The notes under the pieces were generated by a model. That model saw only the letters and a list, made by a program, of their open reading frames with translations, had not been told where the DNA came from and ran no database searches. Positions 12,811-25,775 of a stretch of 64,000 bases of DNA are shown one piece after another. The stretch comes from Bombyx mori (lineage: Eukaryota > Arthropoda > Insecta > Lepidoptera > Bombycidae). The first letter of the stretch is position 1. The number at the start of each line of letters is the position of its first letter. Location of the stretch: contig NC_085132.1 of NCBI RefSeq assembly GCF_030269925.1, forward strand, positions 2,564,501 to 2,628,500. The letters run 5' to 3'. Position numbers and translations under genes: made by a program.

Positions 12811-12872
12811 AATCGATAGTCACTAACACTCAATAACACCACGAGATATAGGTTATTGCACACCAAAACACA

Positions 12873-13220
12873 ATCCCGCCGGCAGATACCAATTTTTCCA
12901 ATGAAATAAGTACTTAATAAATGTTCACGATTTACTTCTACGGTGAAGGAATAATATCGTGTAATAAAAATCAAACTCGCAAAACGCTATTGCATAGATT
13001 GGTGGACGAGCTCACAGCCCACCTGGTGTGAAGTAGTTACTGGAGCCCATAGACATCTACAACGTAAATGCGCCACCCACCTTGAGATATAAGTTCTTAA
13101 GGTCTCAGTATAGTTGGCTGCCGCACCCTTCAAACCGAAACGCATTACTGCTTTACGACAGAAATAGGCAGGGCGGTGGTACCTGCCCGTGCGGACTCAC
13201 AAGAGGTCCTACCACCAGTA
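12873..13220. mobile_element. Two family A pieces head to head
   Basis: 12873-12978 is plus-oriented 5' body (TACCAATTTTTCCAATGAAA to AATCAAACTCGCAAAA). 12984-13220 is minus-oriented 3' body. Confidence 0.65.
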
Positions 13221-13647
13221 AAAGCCCTTAATTCCTTTAAAGCCCTTACTTTATTTTAAATATAATATAAAAAACTTTTCATTATTATTCTCAAAATCCT
13301 GTTGCAGGTCTGCTGGAAGAGATTTCTTAAAGAAATAAGCAGTGCCTTTATACATAATTTTCCTATTACTCTGTACTATGTCTTCTTTTTTTGTGTACAT
13401 AAATAAATAAATAAAATAAAATTAATAAATACAATTAAACAGTAAACGCCTTATCCTTAGTTAGACCAAGACGAGTTCAAAATATAATTTGAATATATAA
13501 TATTTTCCAAGCGAAGTCGCAGCCGAAACTGAGTGTCTGGTATGTAAAGCAGTAGATTTCCCAGCGGCGCGTCACTGCAGACAGCAATCACTGCGCCGGC
13601 ATCATCGCTACACGACCCTTAAACGATCAAGGATGGCGCGTTCAGAT

Positions 13648-13892
13648 TTTTTTTTTATTGCTTAGATGGGTGGGCGAGCTCACAGCCCACCGTGTGTTAA
13701 ATGGTCACTGGAGGCCATAGACATCTACGACGTAAATGCGCCACCCACCTTGAGATATAAGTTCTAAGGTCTCAAGTATAGTTACAACGGCTGCCCCGCC
13801 CTTCAAGCCGAAACGCATTACAGCTTCACGGCAGAAATAGGCAAGGTGGTGGTAGCTACCCGTGCGAACTCACAAGAGGTACTACTATCAAT
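13648..13892 (-). mobile_element. Family A SINE
   Basis: 3' part, ending AGAGGTACTACTATCA. Confidence 0.7.
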
Positions 13893-14075
13893 AAAAATTA
13901 ACATTATCAACTATTACAGTTGGTCATATAAAGTTCTAATTAGAGCAACCGAATGTGTACGTTTTGAGAAATCATATCGAGAGGTGAAAGGCTTAAGTAA
14001 AATTTTTGTAAATTGACATGGAGAAGGTCAAATATAACAAAAAATCTTATTCACTTATTTGAATGGGGTAAACGT

Positions 14076-14350
14076 AATTAAATAAATAATAAATAAATAA
14101 ATATTTACTAACAATCACGCCACGTTAACTGGTCCCGTGATAATTTCGTAAAGAACTTGTGTTACAGGTACCAGATAACGGAAATAAATGTAAGATTTTT
14201 ATTATACACATACATATATTTAATATACATCCATAACCCTGGAAAAGACATTTATATTTATCATACAAATATCTTTCCTTGGCGGGATTCGAACCCGCGA
14301 CCCCCTTGTGTAGTGACCATGTCACTTACCACTACACCAGACGGTGGTGA
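14076..14350 (-). mobile_element. Second tRNA-headed SINE (TATTTA tail)
   Basis: Minus-strand head 14350-14277 has a tRNA-like A box (TGGTGTAGTGGTAAGTGAC) and B box (GGGTTCGAATCCC). The body has GTTATGGATGTATATTAAAT and ends in TATTTATTTATTTATT, a common lepidopteran SINE tail. Arms do not fold into a full cloverleaf, so not a tRNA gene. Confidence 0.6.
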
Positions 14351-14399
14351 AGTTCAATTAAATACATCGAATTGGTGATGATAATACCAAATAAAACGG

Positions 14400-14560
14400 A
14401 GCTTTGATTACAAATATAACCCCACCCCACGCTTTTTTACAATAAAATGATTTTTTCTTACACTATTTGTAATTCAAATTTATTAAAATTTATTTTCTAT
14501 TTTTAAGTTGGATTTTGTATGAAAGCGTATTTTGTTAGTTTTTTTAAACTATTATATTAT
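14400..14560 (+). repeat. Uninterrupted copy of the repeat broken at 52.6-55.2 kb
   Basis: Gives the empty-site version of three element T insertions, each at a T-run (CGCTTTTTTACA, ACTATTTGTAA, GTTAGTTTTTTT). Confidence 0.55.
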
Positions 14561-15809
14561 TTATTTACAAATGAGAAAACGTAGTTATAAAAAAAAAAAA
14601 TGGTTTATCTTAGTGCTTATCAGAAACTGACTCAGATACGTGTTTTCAAAACTGCTTACGGTCCTCTCGGTTCCAACGCCAGTAACCAAACGAACAATAT
14701 TCTGTTTTTTTATTATTATTAGGTCAATGTTAAATTTAAAAATTATAATTTGCCAACCCTATCATCCTTTGCGTTGTCACCTTAGCTTCCTAATCAGTGG
14801 GAACGAAAAACACATTTTTCCTTCAAAGTTTCTCTCATTTTTGGGAACCTTAAATTATTTTGAGTCTAAATGAATACTGCTTCGCTGGTCTAGTTGGGCA
14901 GGACCGGACATTATGGCTGACCTTGGAGAGCTTTATATCCATCAGTAGACTTATGTAGGTTGATAATGTTGGTGACGGTCAACGCTTCTCAATCTTTTTA
15001 CGTATCAATATCCCTTAATAAAGGTTTTCATTAATTGTACCCGTCCCCTGATACTATTCTTACCTGAATCTACTCCTTTTTCTAAATCACTAACCCAATG
15101 CACATAGAGTCATCTTAGTAAGTTATTAGTTAAAACGTTCATTTTAAGCTTTTGTTTTGTGAAGGAAGGATTACTGGGGGCCCGGAGGCCTTTCCAGTTT
15201 CGCCAGGACAAATGGAAGAGCACGGGCTCAGCTAGGACGGGTAGGATTTGCTAACAGCTGCCCGAGCGCCTCCAAAAGAGACCTAACAACTCAAGAGCAG
15301 CTGCTTCGCGAATGAATCTACTACCGGATCGGAATCGCGACCCACTGAGAAGATCCGGCGAGAAACTCAGCTGATTCCATTTTTAAACTACAAATTCTAG
15401 ACGTAATACACGCATTTAGCACAGATTTAGCTTTTAAAGTCGTGTCCCAAGATGGATGGCAGTTTTCACATTGGGATACGACTCTGGAAGCTGGTGAAGC
15501 TGCACTTGTGGTGCAAAAGTACTGCGTGATTAATATATATTTTAGTGTCAAGTGTCATTAAGGCTGCTACCAGCCCATGTTTTTCTTTCAGTATCTATAC
15601 AACATATTTACGGCCGTCGGGTACTAGAGCTTTTAGTCTTTACTTATTACTTTTATTATGTAATGAGGATCCTCAGTAAAATGGCTCAGGTGGAGGTGAT
15701 GGTCTGGGAGTTCAATGGACTCTTTGGAACGGCCTATTTGGCTTAGTGTTTGAGTTCAAACTTAGCTTTACGAAATTGTTACAAATTATTCCGCCATTAT
15801 TATACCTAT
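14561..15809. other. Mostly unassigned
   Basis: Contains only the family D copy at 15160; short frames at 14640 and 15552 have no domain. Confidence 0.4.
15160..15373 (-). mobile_element. Family D repeat
   Basis: GGATTACTGGGGGCCCGGAG to GAGAAACTCAGCTGA. Confidence 0.65.
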
Positions 15810-16150
15810 TTTATTTTTTTATTGCAAGGTGGGTGGATGATCTCACAGCTCACCTGGTGCTAAGTGGTTACCGGAGCCGATAGACATCTATAACGTAAAT
15901 GCGCAACCCATCTTGAGATATAAGTTCTAAGGTCTCAGTTTAGTTACAAAGGCCGCCCCACCCTTCAAGCCGAAACGCATTACTGTTTCACACCAGAAAT
16001 AGGCAGGGTGTTGGTACCTACCCGTGCGGACTCACAAGAGGTCCTACCACCAGTGATTACGCAAATTATAATTTTGCGGGTTTCATTATTACTACACGAT
16101 GTTATTCCTTCACCTTCATTTCTAAGAGTGTATTTCATTAGAAAAAAACT
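15810..16150 (-). mobile_element. Family A SINE, long
   Basis: Reaches GTATTTCATTAGAAAAA but has lost the GTGGAAATCAATC block and the tRNA head. Confidence 0.7.
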
Positions 16151-16649
16151 CTCTATATTCCCGCTAAAAAGTCTGGCGTGTACAATTTTTTTTTTATAAT
16201 TTATAAGACCATACTTCTTGATGCAGAGTAGTTCTTTGTTGTTACCCCGTAAGCACGCGAAATCCCAAGGCGGTCATTAAAAAATTACAAAGACTATACA
16301 TACGCTTTTATGCAATGAGAGTAGTCCTTAAATTTAATCAACGAATAGACTATATTTTTTAAGTTGTACAAAATAAAATAAAACCCGCCATTTTGTTTTT
16401 TCTCTCTCGTGAAAACCGATGACGTGTTTCCGGCCGATGATTTTTCCGTGCCAGCACACACCGACTGACTGCGTTCTCATTTGAGCAATGACATTTGAAG
16501 GCGTCTCTTTTGTCGAATTCACCCGGTGAAAAAAAAAAATTAATGACGTTCCTTTTCACGCTGCTGTTTTTTGTATTTTCGATTTTTTTCGAATGAATTT
16601 GAATTTTTTGTTACCGGCTTAAAGCGTCTCAATGTTTTTCTTTTTTACG

Positions 16650-16855
16650 AAACTTTTTTTTATTGCTTAGATGTGTGGACGAGCTCACAGCCCACCTGGT
16701 GTTAAGTGGTTACTGGAGCCCATAGACATCTACAACGCAAATGCGTACAACGGCTGCCCCACCCTTCGAACCGAAACGCATTACTGCTTCACGGCAGAAA
16801 TAAGCAGGGTAGTGGTACCTACCCGTGCGGACTCACAAGAGGTCCTACCACCAGT
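16650..16855 (-). mobile_element. Family A SINE with internal deletion
   Basis: About 45 bases (CCACCCACCTTGAG to AGTATAG) are missing between 16745 and 16746. Confidence 0.7.
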
Positions 16856-17834
16856 AAAACTTGTTGTAAGTCAATAGAAATCGAGATTTTTGATCAGTTC
16901 CACCTGGCAGCTAGGAATATACTGACGTGCAGTAAGTAGACCACACAGATGCAGTCAAACATTAACTCATACGTTGCTTCCAAACCTATTAAACCATTTT
17001 CAAACTCATATCAAACTAGTTTATTATTAATCAATAACTTATTAAACATGATTTTCTGGCTCGTAATTTAAATAATAATTATTATATTATTTTAAGAAAT
17101 TGCAAAGTTTTATCAAAAACGTTCTTGATTTAAAAAAGGCAACGAAAAAAAAATGAAACATCCAACCTCATTAATATTTATTGAATAAAGCCACAACGGC
17201 TGAATGTTCAATTCTACATACAAGTCAAGGTGAAAAATACAATTTGGTACAAAACTAATATTACAACAGATTTATTTAATAGAACGTTAAAACTTAAAAA
17301 ATAAGATTCAAATTCCTTTGCGTTTGACGAATGGAACGCACTGAAATTTTGTCGATATATTCAATTTGCTAATTTAAACGTTCCATATAAATTTAAAAAA
17401 ACTAATATTTAAAGCCTTAATCCGAAGGCGTAAAGATCAATTTCAACGTTACGAAAAACACAACAGCAAATGATGCATGGTTTGTTATGATAATGGTATT
17501 TTTCATATTAAAAAGTTGGTTGCGCGCCTCGCTTCGGAGCATTGGAAATTATATTTATCGAATCGGAAAAATAAGATTTCTTTACACGAAAAGACATTCT
17601 CATAAAAGTTTGGTATACGTTTTTCGTGGTATTTGTTCTGTGATGGATTTTTTTCGTTCGAAATCGCGTCGTGAATAAATATCGGTAACTTTTTTTTTTT
17701 TAAATCGAAGTAGGTTTTCTTATTCTCGCCGTAATTTTTAAAAACATTTGAGCTTAGAATTTTTTTACAGTAGTACTATTTTTTTATTTTTGTCCTATCT
17801 TTCTACTCATAGTTAACAAGTGCACCGGTTTAGA
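16856..17834. other. AT-rich DNA, nothing assigned
   Basis: A 63-codon frame at 17487 is Arg/Lys/Ser rich with no recognised family. Confidence 0.4.
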
Positions 17835-18056
17835 GGGACTTACAAGTCCGAACGGGTACCACCATCCCGCCTATTTCTGCAGTGAAGCAGTAATGCGTTT
17901 CGGCTCGAAAGGTGGGGCAGCCGTTGTAACTATACTTGAGACCTTAAAACTTATATCTCAAGGTGGGTGGCGTATTTACGTTGTAGATATCTATGGGTTC
18001 CAGTAACCACTTAACACCAGGTGGGCTGTGAGCTCGTCCACCCTTCTAAGTAACAA
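17835..18056 (+). mobile_element. Family A SINE
   Basis: GGGTACCACCATCCCGCC to CCACCCTTCTAAGTAAC; followed within 10 bases by a family B copy in the other orientation. Confidence 0.68.
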
Positions 18057-18064
18057 AACAATAG

Positions 18065-18178
18065 TTTTTTTTTATTGCTCTTATAGGCAAATGAGCATAA
18101 AGCTCACCTGATGGTGAGTGGTTACCGTTGCTTGTGGACGTAAGCAATGCCAGGGGCAGAACTAAGCCGCTGCCTATC
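18065..18178 (-). mobile_element. Family B repeat
   Basis: TTTATTGCTCTTATAGGCAA to AAGCCGCTGCCTATCG. Confidence 0.62.
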
Positions 18179-18332
18179 GTTAAGTACCTACTCTCCACAA
18201 GCATCATTTGAAAAATTACATTACTCGACAAATGACAAAAGATCTTACTAATTACTATTATCATCTGTGACCAGTTATAAATGGACACACAGTCTCTCGG
18301 TTCTTTAAATTACAAGATCATCTTGACAACGA

Positions 18333-18600
18333 GCAATTCTTGTATATATATAATTTGAATCTCGGAAACGGCTCCAACGATTTTCATAAAATTTAGTATA
18401 CAGGGGATTTCGGGGGCGATAAATCGATCTAGCTACGATTTATTTTCAGAAAATGTTGTTCTATTCGTGTTTTCAATAATCAATTCTTCCCGACATCTAT
18501 TGGCGAATAATAATACTATTATTCTTAATTGAGGGCAACTAACCAAGATGGCGTTATCAAAAAAAAAATTACCGAGCAAAGTTCGGTCATCATCTGATAT
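18333..18600 (+). mobile_element. Helitron-like 3 copy
   Basis: Begins TTCTTGTATATATA, contains CGGAAACGGCTCCAACGATT and ends with the hairpin ACCGAGCAAAGTTCGGT followed by CATCATCTGAT. A second copy in reverse is at 47058. Confidence 0.5.
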
Positions 18601-20074
18601 TACTTAAATATGATTAGAAAAAAAAATACCCTCCAAAACCGAACCAATACCAACCAAACATAAACAAATCGTAAGGACAAAATTAATCAACAGTCCACGA
18701 AATCGGCCAAATCGAGAAACCATTAAATAACCAATCCGTTGTTACTCTGAATAAGTTCGCGAAGCGTATACCTACACGCGAATATCGATCTTAAAGTCAC
18801 ATACGAATAAGATCTATGTAGACGCCGACAATAAGACTGGCTGGCATTTAATCAAGTACAAAAGGGGATATGCACATACGTATTCAAAATCGAACAAAAG
18901 AGGCAAAAAAAAAAAAAGCAATCTTCAGATTGGCATTTTGGGGGGCGCAAAGGGTCCTGCGGATTTCAAAAGCGTTTTGTCGTGATCTAGTGTTGCCCGA
19001 TTGAAATAACGAGGGGCGTAATTGGAAAAGGTTTTAGCGCATGTGAGTATGATTGATTGCTTTTCTGCTGCCTCCAGTGCTTAATGGGTCGCGTTTGTTT
19101 TGATCGCGACGATCCGAGATCCCGGATTAGAGCTTGTTGTTTTGCCGGCAACGTTTTAAACGTAATTGAAGCTAAAAAGACCGGTATTTAGAGCCGTAAA
19201 ATTTATCAACTTTATATTGGCCGTTAAATGATGGGGTTTTTTTTATTATTTATTTATTTATTAGGCTCACAATACACGTCACAAGCTAAAAAGATACGTA
19301 AAAACACAAGTAAAAAGAAACAAAATCTGGCTTGCAACATAAGTTATGTGCACACGACAAAACAAGATATAGTGCTGAATTTGTACACAACGTTCCTTAC
19401 AAGTATACGACAAAACAACAAGATAACGAAAACTAATCTAACTTATAATGTAAGGAAATTTTTTTACTCACAATATACAATTAAACAATTACACTACCTA
19501 ACCTTTTATTAATTATCGCGGAGGATGCCCTTGAGCATCTTTATAAACGTAACTGTGTACTCAGGAATGCTCACGATTGGCAGTCGTCGTCTCGAAGTAT
19601 TCGTGGCTTATCAAGTGAAAGTCTTGTGAAAGAAGGTAGGCAGCAGCTTCGAAATGCTCCTGGTATATTTAACGTCAAGGAGCCACAAAAACCAGTCACC
19701 ATCAGGTGAGTCGTATGCTCGTCTGCTTATAAGGGCAAAAAAAACATCAAAGACGTTTCCCGTATTGTTTATGATTACTCCCTTGCCTAATTCGGGTAAA
19801 TGAATAGAGAGAAGTCTATGGTTCGGTTAATTTCTCTTAAATCAAAAATCATGTGTAATTTTAGCGAGAACACGACGCGTCATATTAATATATTCATAAT
19901 TGGTGACTTACTAAACGATTGAATGAAGAAAATGAAGAAAAACTGGACTAGACCCGTCAGGTTCTTTAAATAAAATCCCATTGATATCTCCGTCGATTCC
20001 CACCAACTCACTGAGAAGCTATTTCATTACATTTTGCCGACATCTGGTGCGTACATACATTTTTTCTATTTCGG
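18601..20074. other. Mostly unassigned
   Basis: Only a degraded family B copy (19635). The Lys/Thr-rich 94-codon frame at 19228 looks like AT-biased chance. Confidence 0.4.
19635..19744 (+). mobile_element. Family B repeat, diverged
   Basis: GGTAGGCAGCAGCTTCG and CACCATCAGGTGAGTCG; the middle is degraded. Confidence 0.5.
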
Positions 20075-20408
20075 CTTCTATTTCAGCTTCACCCTAACGT
20101 GTGTAGGTGAGCTCACGGGGCTCAAACCGGAGTGTTGCTAACACTGAGCCTAGCAAGAGCAGTGCTTCGCAGAATCTACCACTGGATCGGAAACGCGACC
20201 CACTGAGGAGATCTGACGAGAAACTCAGTGGGCTGTGTCTAAGGGTTAATTCGCTCGTTGAGCCCTTCGTCGCAAGCTACGGGTTCGACGAGGACGGAGA
20301 CAAGTGCTTGTGGTGCCTAAAAGCACCGTTAATGGATCGGGAGGATCCGTAATGACGTGCTTTGGGCGACGTCGACGGTTTACCATTCGGTCTACAGGAT
20401 CGGGTATA
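20075..20408 (-). mobile_element. Family C repeat, long copy
   Basis: TTCAGCTTCACCCTAACGTG to TCTACAGGATCGGGTATA. Plus-strand open frames over it are artefacts. Confidence 0.65.
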
Positions 20409-20913
20409 ACATTTTGTACTGGGCATCACAATTGCCCGAAAATATTCAAATCGTTCGTCTTAACTAACTGTATTAGAAATAATACATACATTTTTCATAT
20501 GTTAATAACACTATAAGCAAATTCTTGTAGACTTAACAGCATAAGTATATTTTTATTGAACCTATAATTTAATTTAAAGAAAGAAAGAATAATTCAAACA
20601 AAGATGACATTTACGAATTCGAATATAGAACGCATTGAAACGTTGTTTTACGTATAGATCAAGTAATATAAACAGAAGGCGCATCCGTACATACACATAC
20701 GCCGGATGGGGCGAACATTGAATTCGAAATTTGAATTTTAGTACGAGCCACGTACGTTCCGTTCTTTGCTCGGGCCTCCAATTTGTCTGATTGACGCTTC
20801 GGGTTCGATTTACAAACGGCTCAAAGACTTGTGTTGCGTTGCGTTACAAGGACGTATCTAGTGAATCAGGGAAATGTACAGTGTTGATTTTATATAGGCA
20901 CGTGTGTACCGAA

Positions 20914-21116
20914 TCTATACTAATATTATAAAGAGGAAAGATTTGTTTGTTTGTTTGTTTCGAATAGGCTCCGAAACTACTGGACCGATTTGAAAAAGTC
21001 TTTTTCCATTAGAAGCCGACATTGTCCCTGATGAACATAGGCTACTTTTTTATTTTATTTTTTGGTTTCATTTGTGTTTTAATGTTTCCGAAGCGAAGCG
21101 AGGGCGGGTCGCTAGT
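20914..21116 (+). mobile_element. Helitron 1 copy
   Basis: TCTATACTAATATTATAAAG start, 3' GAAGCGAAGCGAGGGCGGGT then CGCTAGT. 203 bp, non-coding. Confidence 0.75.
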
Positions 21117-21383
21117 AGAGGTATAACTATGAATAGCAAAGACATATTCGGGAAATTTCAAAGGCAAAATCGTTGTAGCCAATAATAACGTTCGATGTTA
21201 ATACGCAAATTCTGAGCATCTATTCTATTTATTGCACTAAACGCGTCCAAAAACTGGGTTTTTATTCTTAAACGATTAAAAAATGTATACAAAATTGGGT
21301 TTCACTCTAACTCGACACACTTAAAACTTAAATTTTAAGCCGTTATACAATAGGTCCATTGGAATTTATTTGGTTGGAAAAAG

Positions 21384-21560
21384 GCCTAAGATCCCAAACG
21401 ATGGTCAAACCAAATAGCGGAGGAACTGAGGGTACCTGTCAGCAACGCACTCCACCAAGCTACAAAACGGAATCGATGGAGACAGCTGGTTGACGGAATC
21501 AACGCAGTCACGATCCTCAGCACCGAGCGACCGATCGAAGAGAGAGAGATACAATTGGCC
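21384..21560 (+). pseudogene. LINE reverse-transcriptase C-terminal relic
   Basis: From 21399 it reads RWSNQIAEELRVPVSNALHQ, then KRNRWRQLVDGIN. This fits the tail of non-LTR retrotransposon ORF2 proteins ('RWxDDI ... A.dR..WR.lV'). It is 5'-truncated with no reverse-transcriptase domain. The clade (RTE-like?) is uncertain. Confidence 0.6.
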
Positions 21561-22520
21561 CGAAAATGTATTCAATGTAGCTTATGACGATGGAAATTAA
21601 AAGCTTACAATTCCACTACAGTAGATCGTCAACTGTCTGTACTATTTCTTGGTATACCTACTTCGATCAAACTATAATTTTGTACGATATTGTTAAACAG
21701 TAGTGTCATTAAAAACGGGTACCTATAACTATATCTATATATTAATAATATACGTTGTACATCATTCTTCTTATATTTTGTGTTTTATTTAAAAAAAAAA
21801 ACATACTGTAAAGAGCTCTATTTTGGCTTAGACGAACAAAAAAAAAACTGGAGCAATTTCCGATGCATCAGAACAAACGATGATAGATGACGGCACTTTT
21901 GAAGCTCGGAAATCAGGAGCACAGATGAGTCACACCAATCCGCGACATATGTGAACGTGTGTGTCCATACAAAGTGAACACGGGTACTCTATGATACGTA
22001 TGTGTGTACTAGCTATTGTTCGTATCGAAAAATCTAGTGACGTGATTCTATTATAATTGTTAATAGACAACAACAAAAAAATACATAACTGTAGTACACT
22101 TTTTCTATTTTTATTAACGTTTCTATTTTATTAACGAGTATAACAAGTAAATCGATTTTAGATTATTCGAATACTTTATTTCGAACTCATGATGTACTCG
22201 GTCTCGCTCTGAAATCTATCGCTGTCCCACTTCTTTTTTTAAATCTTCGAATAGCTTATCGCGTTCGATATTCGAGATAACGAAATTAGGCAATCCAATT
22301 ATGACCTGTCACCTCTATCGTGTTCATTAACAGAAAATTCAAAATTCGAATTTCGAACACGAATAGAACACGGACGATATCAATCTCGTGGGGCCAGTGG
22401 CTAATAAAGGAGTGTGTACATTGTGAATGGTGTCGCACGATACGATTATCTAATTCTAGTTTTTTTTTTTTAATTAAATGAGATATAGCCGGCGTTTACC
22501 TTGTTATACAGTCATTAGTA
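21561..22520. other. AT-rich DNA upstream of the mariner
   Basis: No terminal repeat of the mariner was found here. Confidence 0.35.
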
Positions 22521-23588
22521 GTGAAAAAGCATACTCGCAGAGTTTCAAAAGCAATATCGTTGCGTGATAAAGAGAACCGAATCGCTGTGATTGCATTACA
22601 CAAAGTAGGTATGGAGCCAAATGCAATTTTTAAAACTCTCCATACGCTTGGTATTAGTAAAATGTTTGTGTACCGGGCCATTAATAGGTGCAATGAGACC
22701 TCCTCTGTTTGTGACAGAAAAAGATCTGGCTGTCCACGTAGTGTTCGTACGAAAAAGATGGTCAAAGCAGTAAGGGAAAGAATTCGAAGAAATCCTGTCC
22801 GAAAGCAAAAGATTTTATCTCGGGAGATGAAGATAGCACCTAGAACCATGTCGCGTATTTTAAAAGATGACTTAGGACTTGCAGCCTATAAGAGACGTAC
22901 TGGTCATTTCTTAACTGATAATTTAAAAGAGAATAGAGTGGTAAAATCGAAACAACTACTGAAGCGGTACGCAAAGGGAGGTCATAGAAAAATTTTGTTT
23001 ACGAATGAGAAATTTTGTACAATTGAGCAACATTTTAACAAACAAAATGACCGTATTTACGCTCAAAGCTCTAAGGAAGCTTCCCAATTAGTCGACAGAG
23101 TGCAACGTGGGCACTATCCGACTTCAGTGATGGTTTGGTGGTGTATTTGCTATGAAGGAGTGCCTGAGCCATACTTTTGTGAAAAAGGTATCAAAACATC
23201 GGCACAAGTGTATCAAGATACCATTCTTGAGCAGGTAGTGAAGCCCCTTAACAACACCATGTTCAATAATCAAGAATGGTCCTTCCAGCAAGATTCGGCG
23301 TCAGTTCATACATCTCGGTCTACGCAGTCTTGGTTGGAAACGAACGTTTCGGACTTCATCAGAGCTGAAGACTGGCCGTCGTCTAGTCCCGATCTTAATC
23401 CGCTGGATTATGATTTATGATCAGTTTTAAAGGCTTGCTCTAAATGCCATGATAATTTGGAGTCCCTAAAACAATCCGTACGATTGGCAGTAAAAAAAAT
23501 TCCCATGGACAGAGTACGTGCTTCTATTGATAACTGGCCTCAACGTTTAAAGGACTGTATTGCAGCCAATGGAGACCACTTGAAATAA
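22521..23588 (+). pseudogene. Mariner/maT (DD37D) transposase, inactivated
   Basis: A 356-codon frame that is open except for one internal stop. Order: helix-turn-helix region near residues 20-58, a GCPRSVRT linker near 70, a second DNA-binding region to about 120, then the catalytic core. The catalytic triad is N162 (in LFTNEK, normally Asp), D258 (FQQDSASVH) and D296 (SPDLNPLDY), with 37 residues between the last two, diagnostic of the DD37D maT/'mori' group. Three lesions: the first codon is GTG with no in-frame ATG upstream before a stop, the first catalytic Asp is Asn, and codon 300 is TGA (23418-23420) where the family has Trp. The frame then resumes for 55 codons to TAA. Terminal inverted repeats were not found by eye. 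Confidence 0.92.
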
Positions 23589-23719
23589 GCTTTTTATACT
23601 TTAAATTGTTTCATATTTATGTATTAAACTAACACACTGTAAAAGTAATAAATGTTATTTGCAAAAAAAAATGTTTTTCCCTTGTAACAGTATTTATGGC
23701 CAGACTAAGTATATTTTCA

Positions 23720-24465
23720 TATTACAGTATCTTCATACAAAATGTATAGCGAGCGATATTGCATGTTAAGATAAAATATATAGTGTCTTCGCCGTGTGTG
23801 ATACCTTTAAAACTTTCTAGAAATATATACAAAACTGATCTGATTGTCAGATTCTAGTTTCAAAAATATAAATGAGATGTTAACAGGTATTGTTTACTAC
23901 GTATATTATTATTGCGCCTTCCTATGTTTTTTTTTTACATAATGAAAACCAATTAAAGCAATAATTACTTGTATTTTATTTTTTTTAAATTGTAAACTAT
24001 GAGAATCTCCATTATATTTTTTGTGTTGTAATTCTTTACAGTTTAAGTTTTGATGCTCTATGAACTTAAACTATGCTGTATTATAAATTTGATACTATAA
24101 TCTAAATGTATTATTTTAAATTTATTGTGACGAAACAGTGACACCATATTTATGGACGTTCTTTGACTGATATAAAGAAAAACTACAGTTAAAAAAAAAG
24201 AGTATTTCTATTAAAACTCTATTTAATATCAAAACTATCAAGATCGCACGACGTTACAAATGATTGTGAAGGGGTCTTTATGAATGGCGAGTCCGGAGCG
24301 TATTAATCGTAATTAAGGAACTCTTGGCTGATTAGGGTTCCTTATTACTTAAAATTTACTTGTGTACTTTCTTGAGACGCTTTTAGGGGCGAGATTTTGA
24401 ATGCGAGACGGTATTAACGTGGATTCTAGATTTAACAGTAGAACAATTCATATGTCGCACTCCCG
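23720..24465. other. AT-rich DNA, nothing assigned
   Basis: Very low GC, many stops. Confidence 0.4.
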
Positions 24466-24831
24466 ATCCTGCGGACATATACCTAATCGAAAGCAGTCGA
24501 CGTCGCCCAAAACACGTCATTTCGGATCCTCCCGATCCACTAACGGTGCTTTTAGGTACCTCAAGCACCGGTCATCGTTCTCGTCGAACCCATCGCTTGC
24601 GACGAAGGGCTCGACGAGTAAATTAACCCATAGACACAGCCCACTGAGTTTCTCGTCGGATCTTCTCAGTGGGTCGCGTTTCCGATCCGGTGGTAGATTC
24701 TGCGAAGCACGGCTCTTGCTAGGGTTCGTGTTAGCAACGTCGTCAGGTTTGAGCCCCGTGAGCTCACCTACTAGTTAAGGTTACGCTAAAATAGCCTCTC
24801 AAGGCTTAGGTAAGGTTAGCTAGGAAAAAAA
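24466..24831 (+). mobile_element. Family C repeat, long copy
   Basis: CGATCCTGCGGACATATACC to AGGTTAGCTAGGAAAAA, poly(A) end visible. Confidence 0.65.
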
Positions 24832-25410
24832 TCGTATGTCGTACAATGCCTTAGTTAGGAACTCGGGTTGAGATAGCTGATTCGAAATATGGATATCGCA
24901 TTACAATATTTTTTAATGTTCCTATGTAATAATGGTTCACACATAGCTCAAGGATTCTTAGATATCTCGCACATATCGTCATGGCCTTAAGGATAAGACG
25001 TTCGTTGTACAATTTGCGACTTCACGATATATTTCCTTAAAAATAAAAAAAAATAAAAAATTGGTATGTCCACGTTAATCCAGTCGAGAGGGGTTTTAAC
25101 GGGGGACCCGAGTATGATCTAACATTTAAATGTTAAGCAACGTGCGCCCAAATTTGCGGGCGACACAACTTCTTCGCTAGTAACATCGCGAAGGAAATTC
25201 GGAAAAATGTCAACTATTTACGCGAAGCGAACACGCGTATCAATGGGAACAGCGAATTTCAAAGGTCATCATCGTTGAATATGGTTTTAGATGAATGCCG
25301 ATAACTTAAGTCGATGACCTTAACCCCGGAGCAGCGTACGTGGTATGCTTTATAACATACATACTATTGTCTAATGCATTGAAAGTACTGTAAGGATTTA
25401 TAAAAAAAAA

Positions 25411-25775
25411 CACGTGTGGCACGTCAGGGTAAAGCTATTGCATAGCATTTTTTATCAACTTATGCAATTATAATCAGACAATAATAATTTAATATTAAAA
25501 ATATAATAAAATAAGACCAAGCTATATTTATAAACATTAACAAAAGCAAAACATTAACTGTCCCCTTCACACTCATAAGCTAGATCGCCCGAGAGAGAGA
25601 TGGGCAGACTTTTCATGATGCATGAGCCGCGCGCTTATTCACAAACACTACACAAGCGCAACGTGTGAATGTGTTGAACGTGAGCTACATGGTAGGCGGA
25701 GTGGGGGATGTTAGGTTTTATTTTCGTTACGGAATTTCTTGATTCCGTCACTGCGCTCAAAGCCCGCGATAGGGG
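25411..25775 (+). repeat. Dispersed repeat of unknown class, copy 2
   Basis: Relative of 3081-3415, with a short deletion near the start and about 50 extra bases (GTGTGAATGTGTTGAACGTG) before TTCGTTACGGAATTTCTTG. Confidence 0.6.

Larger units (their letters stand above)
11244..12872. other. Mostly unassigned
   Basis: Apart from the family B copy at 11945 and the GA run at 12787, I see only AT-rich sequence and short chance frames. Confidence 0.4.

Noticed and set aside
14277..14349. Possible tRNA gene (minus)
   Set aside because: A and B boxes are present but the acceptor stem does not pair and a SINE body with a TATTTA tail follows.
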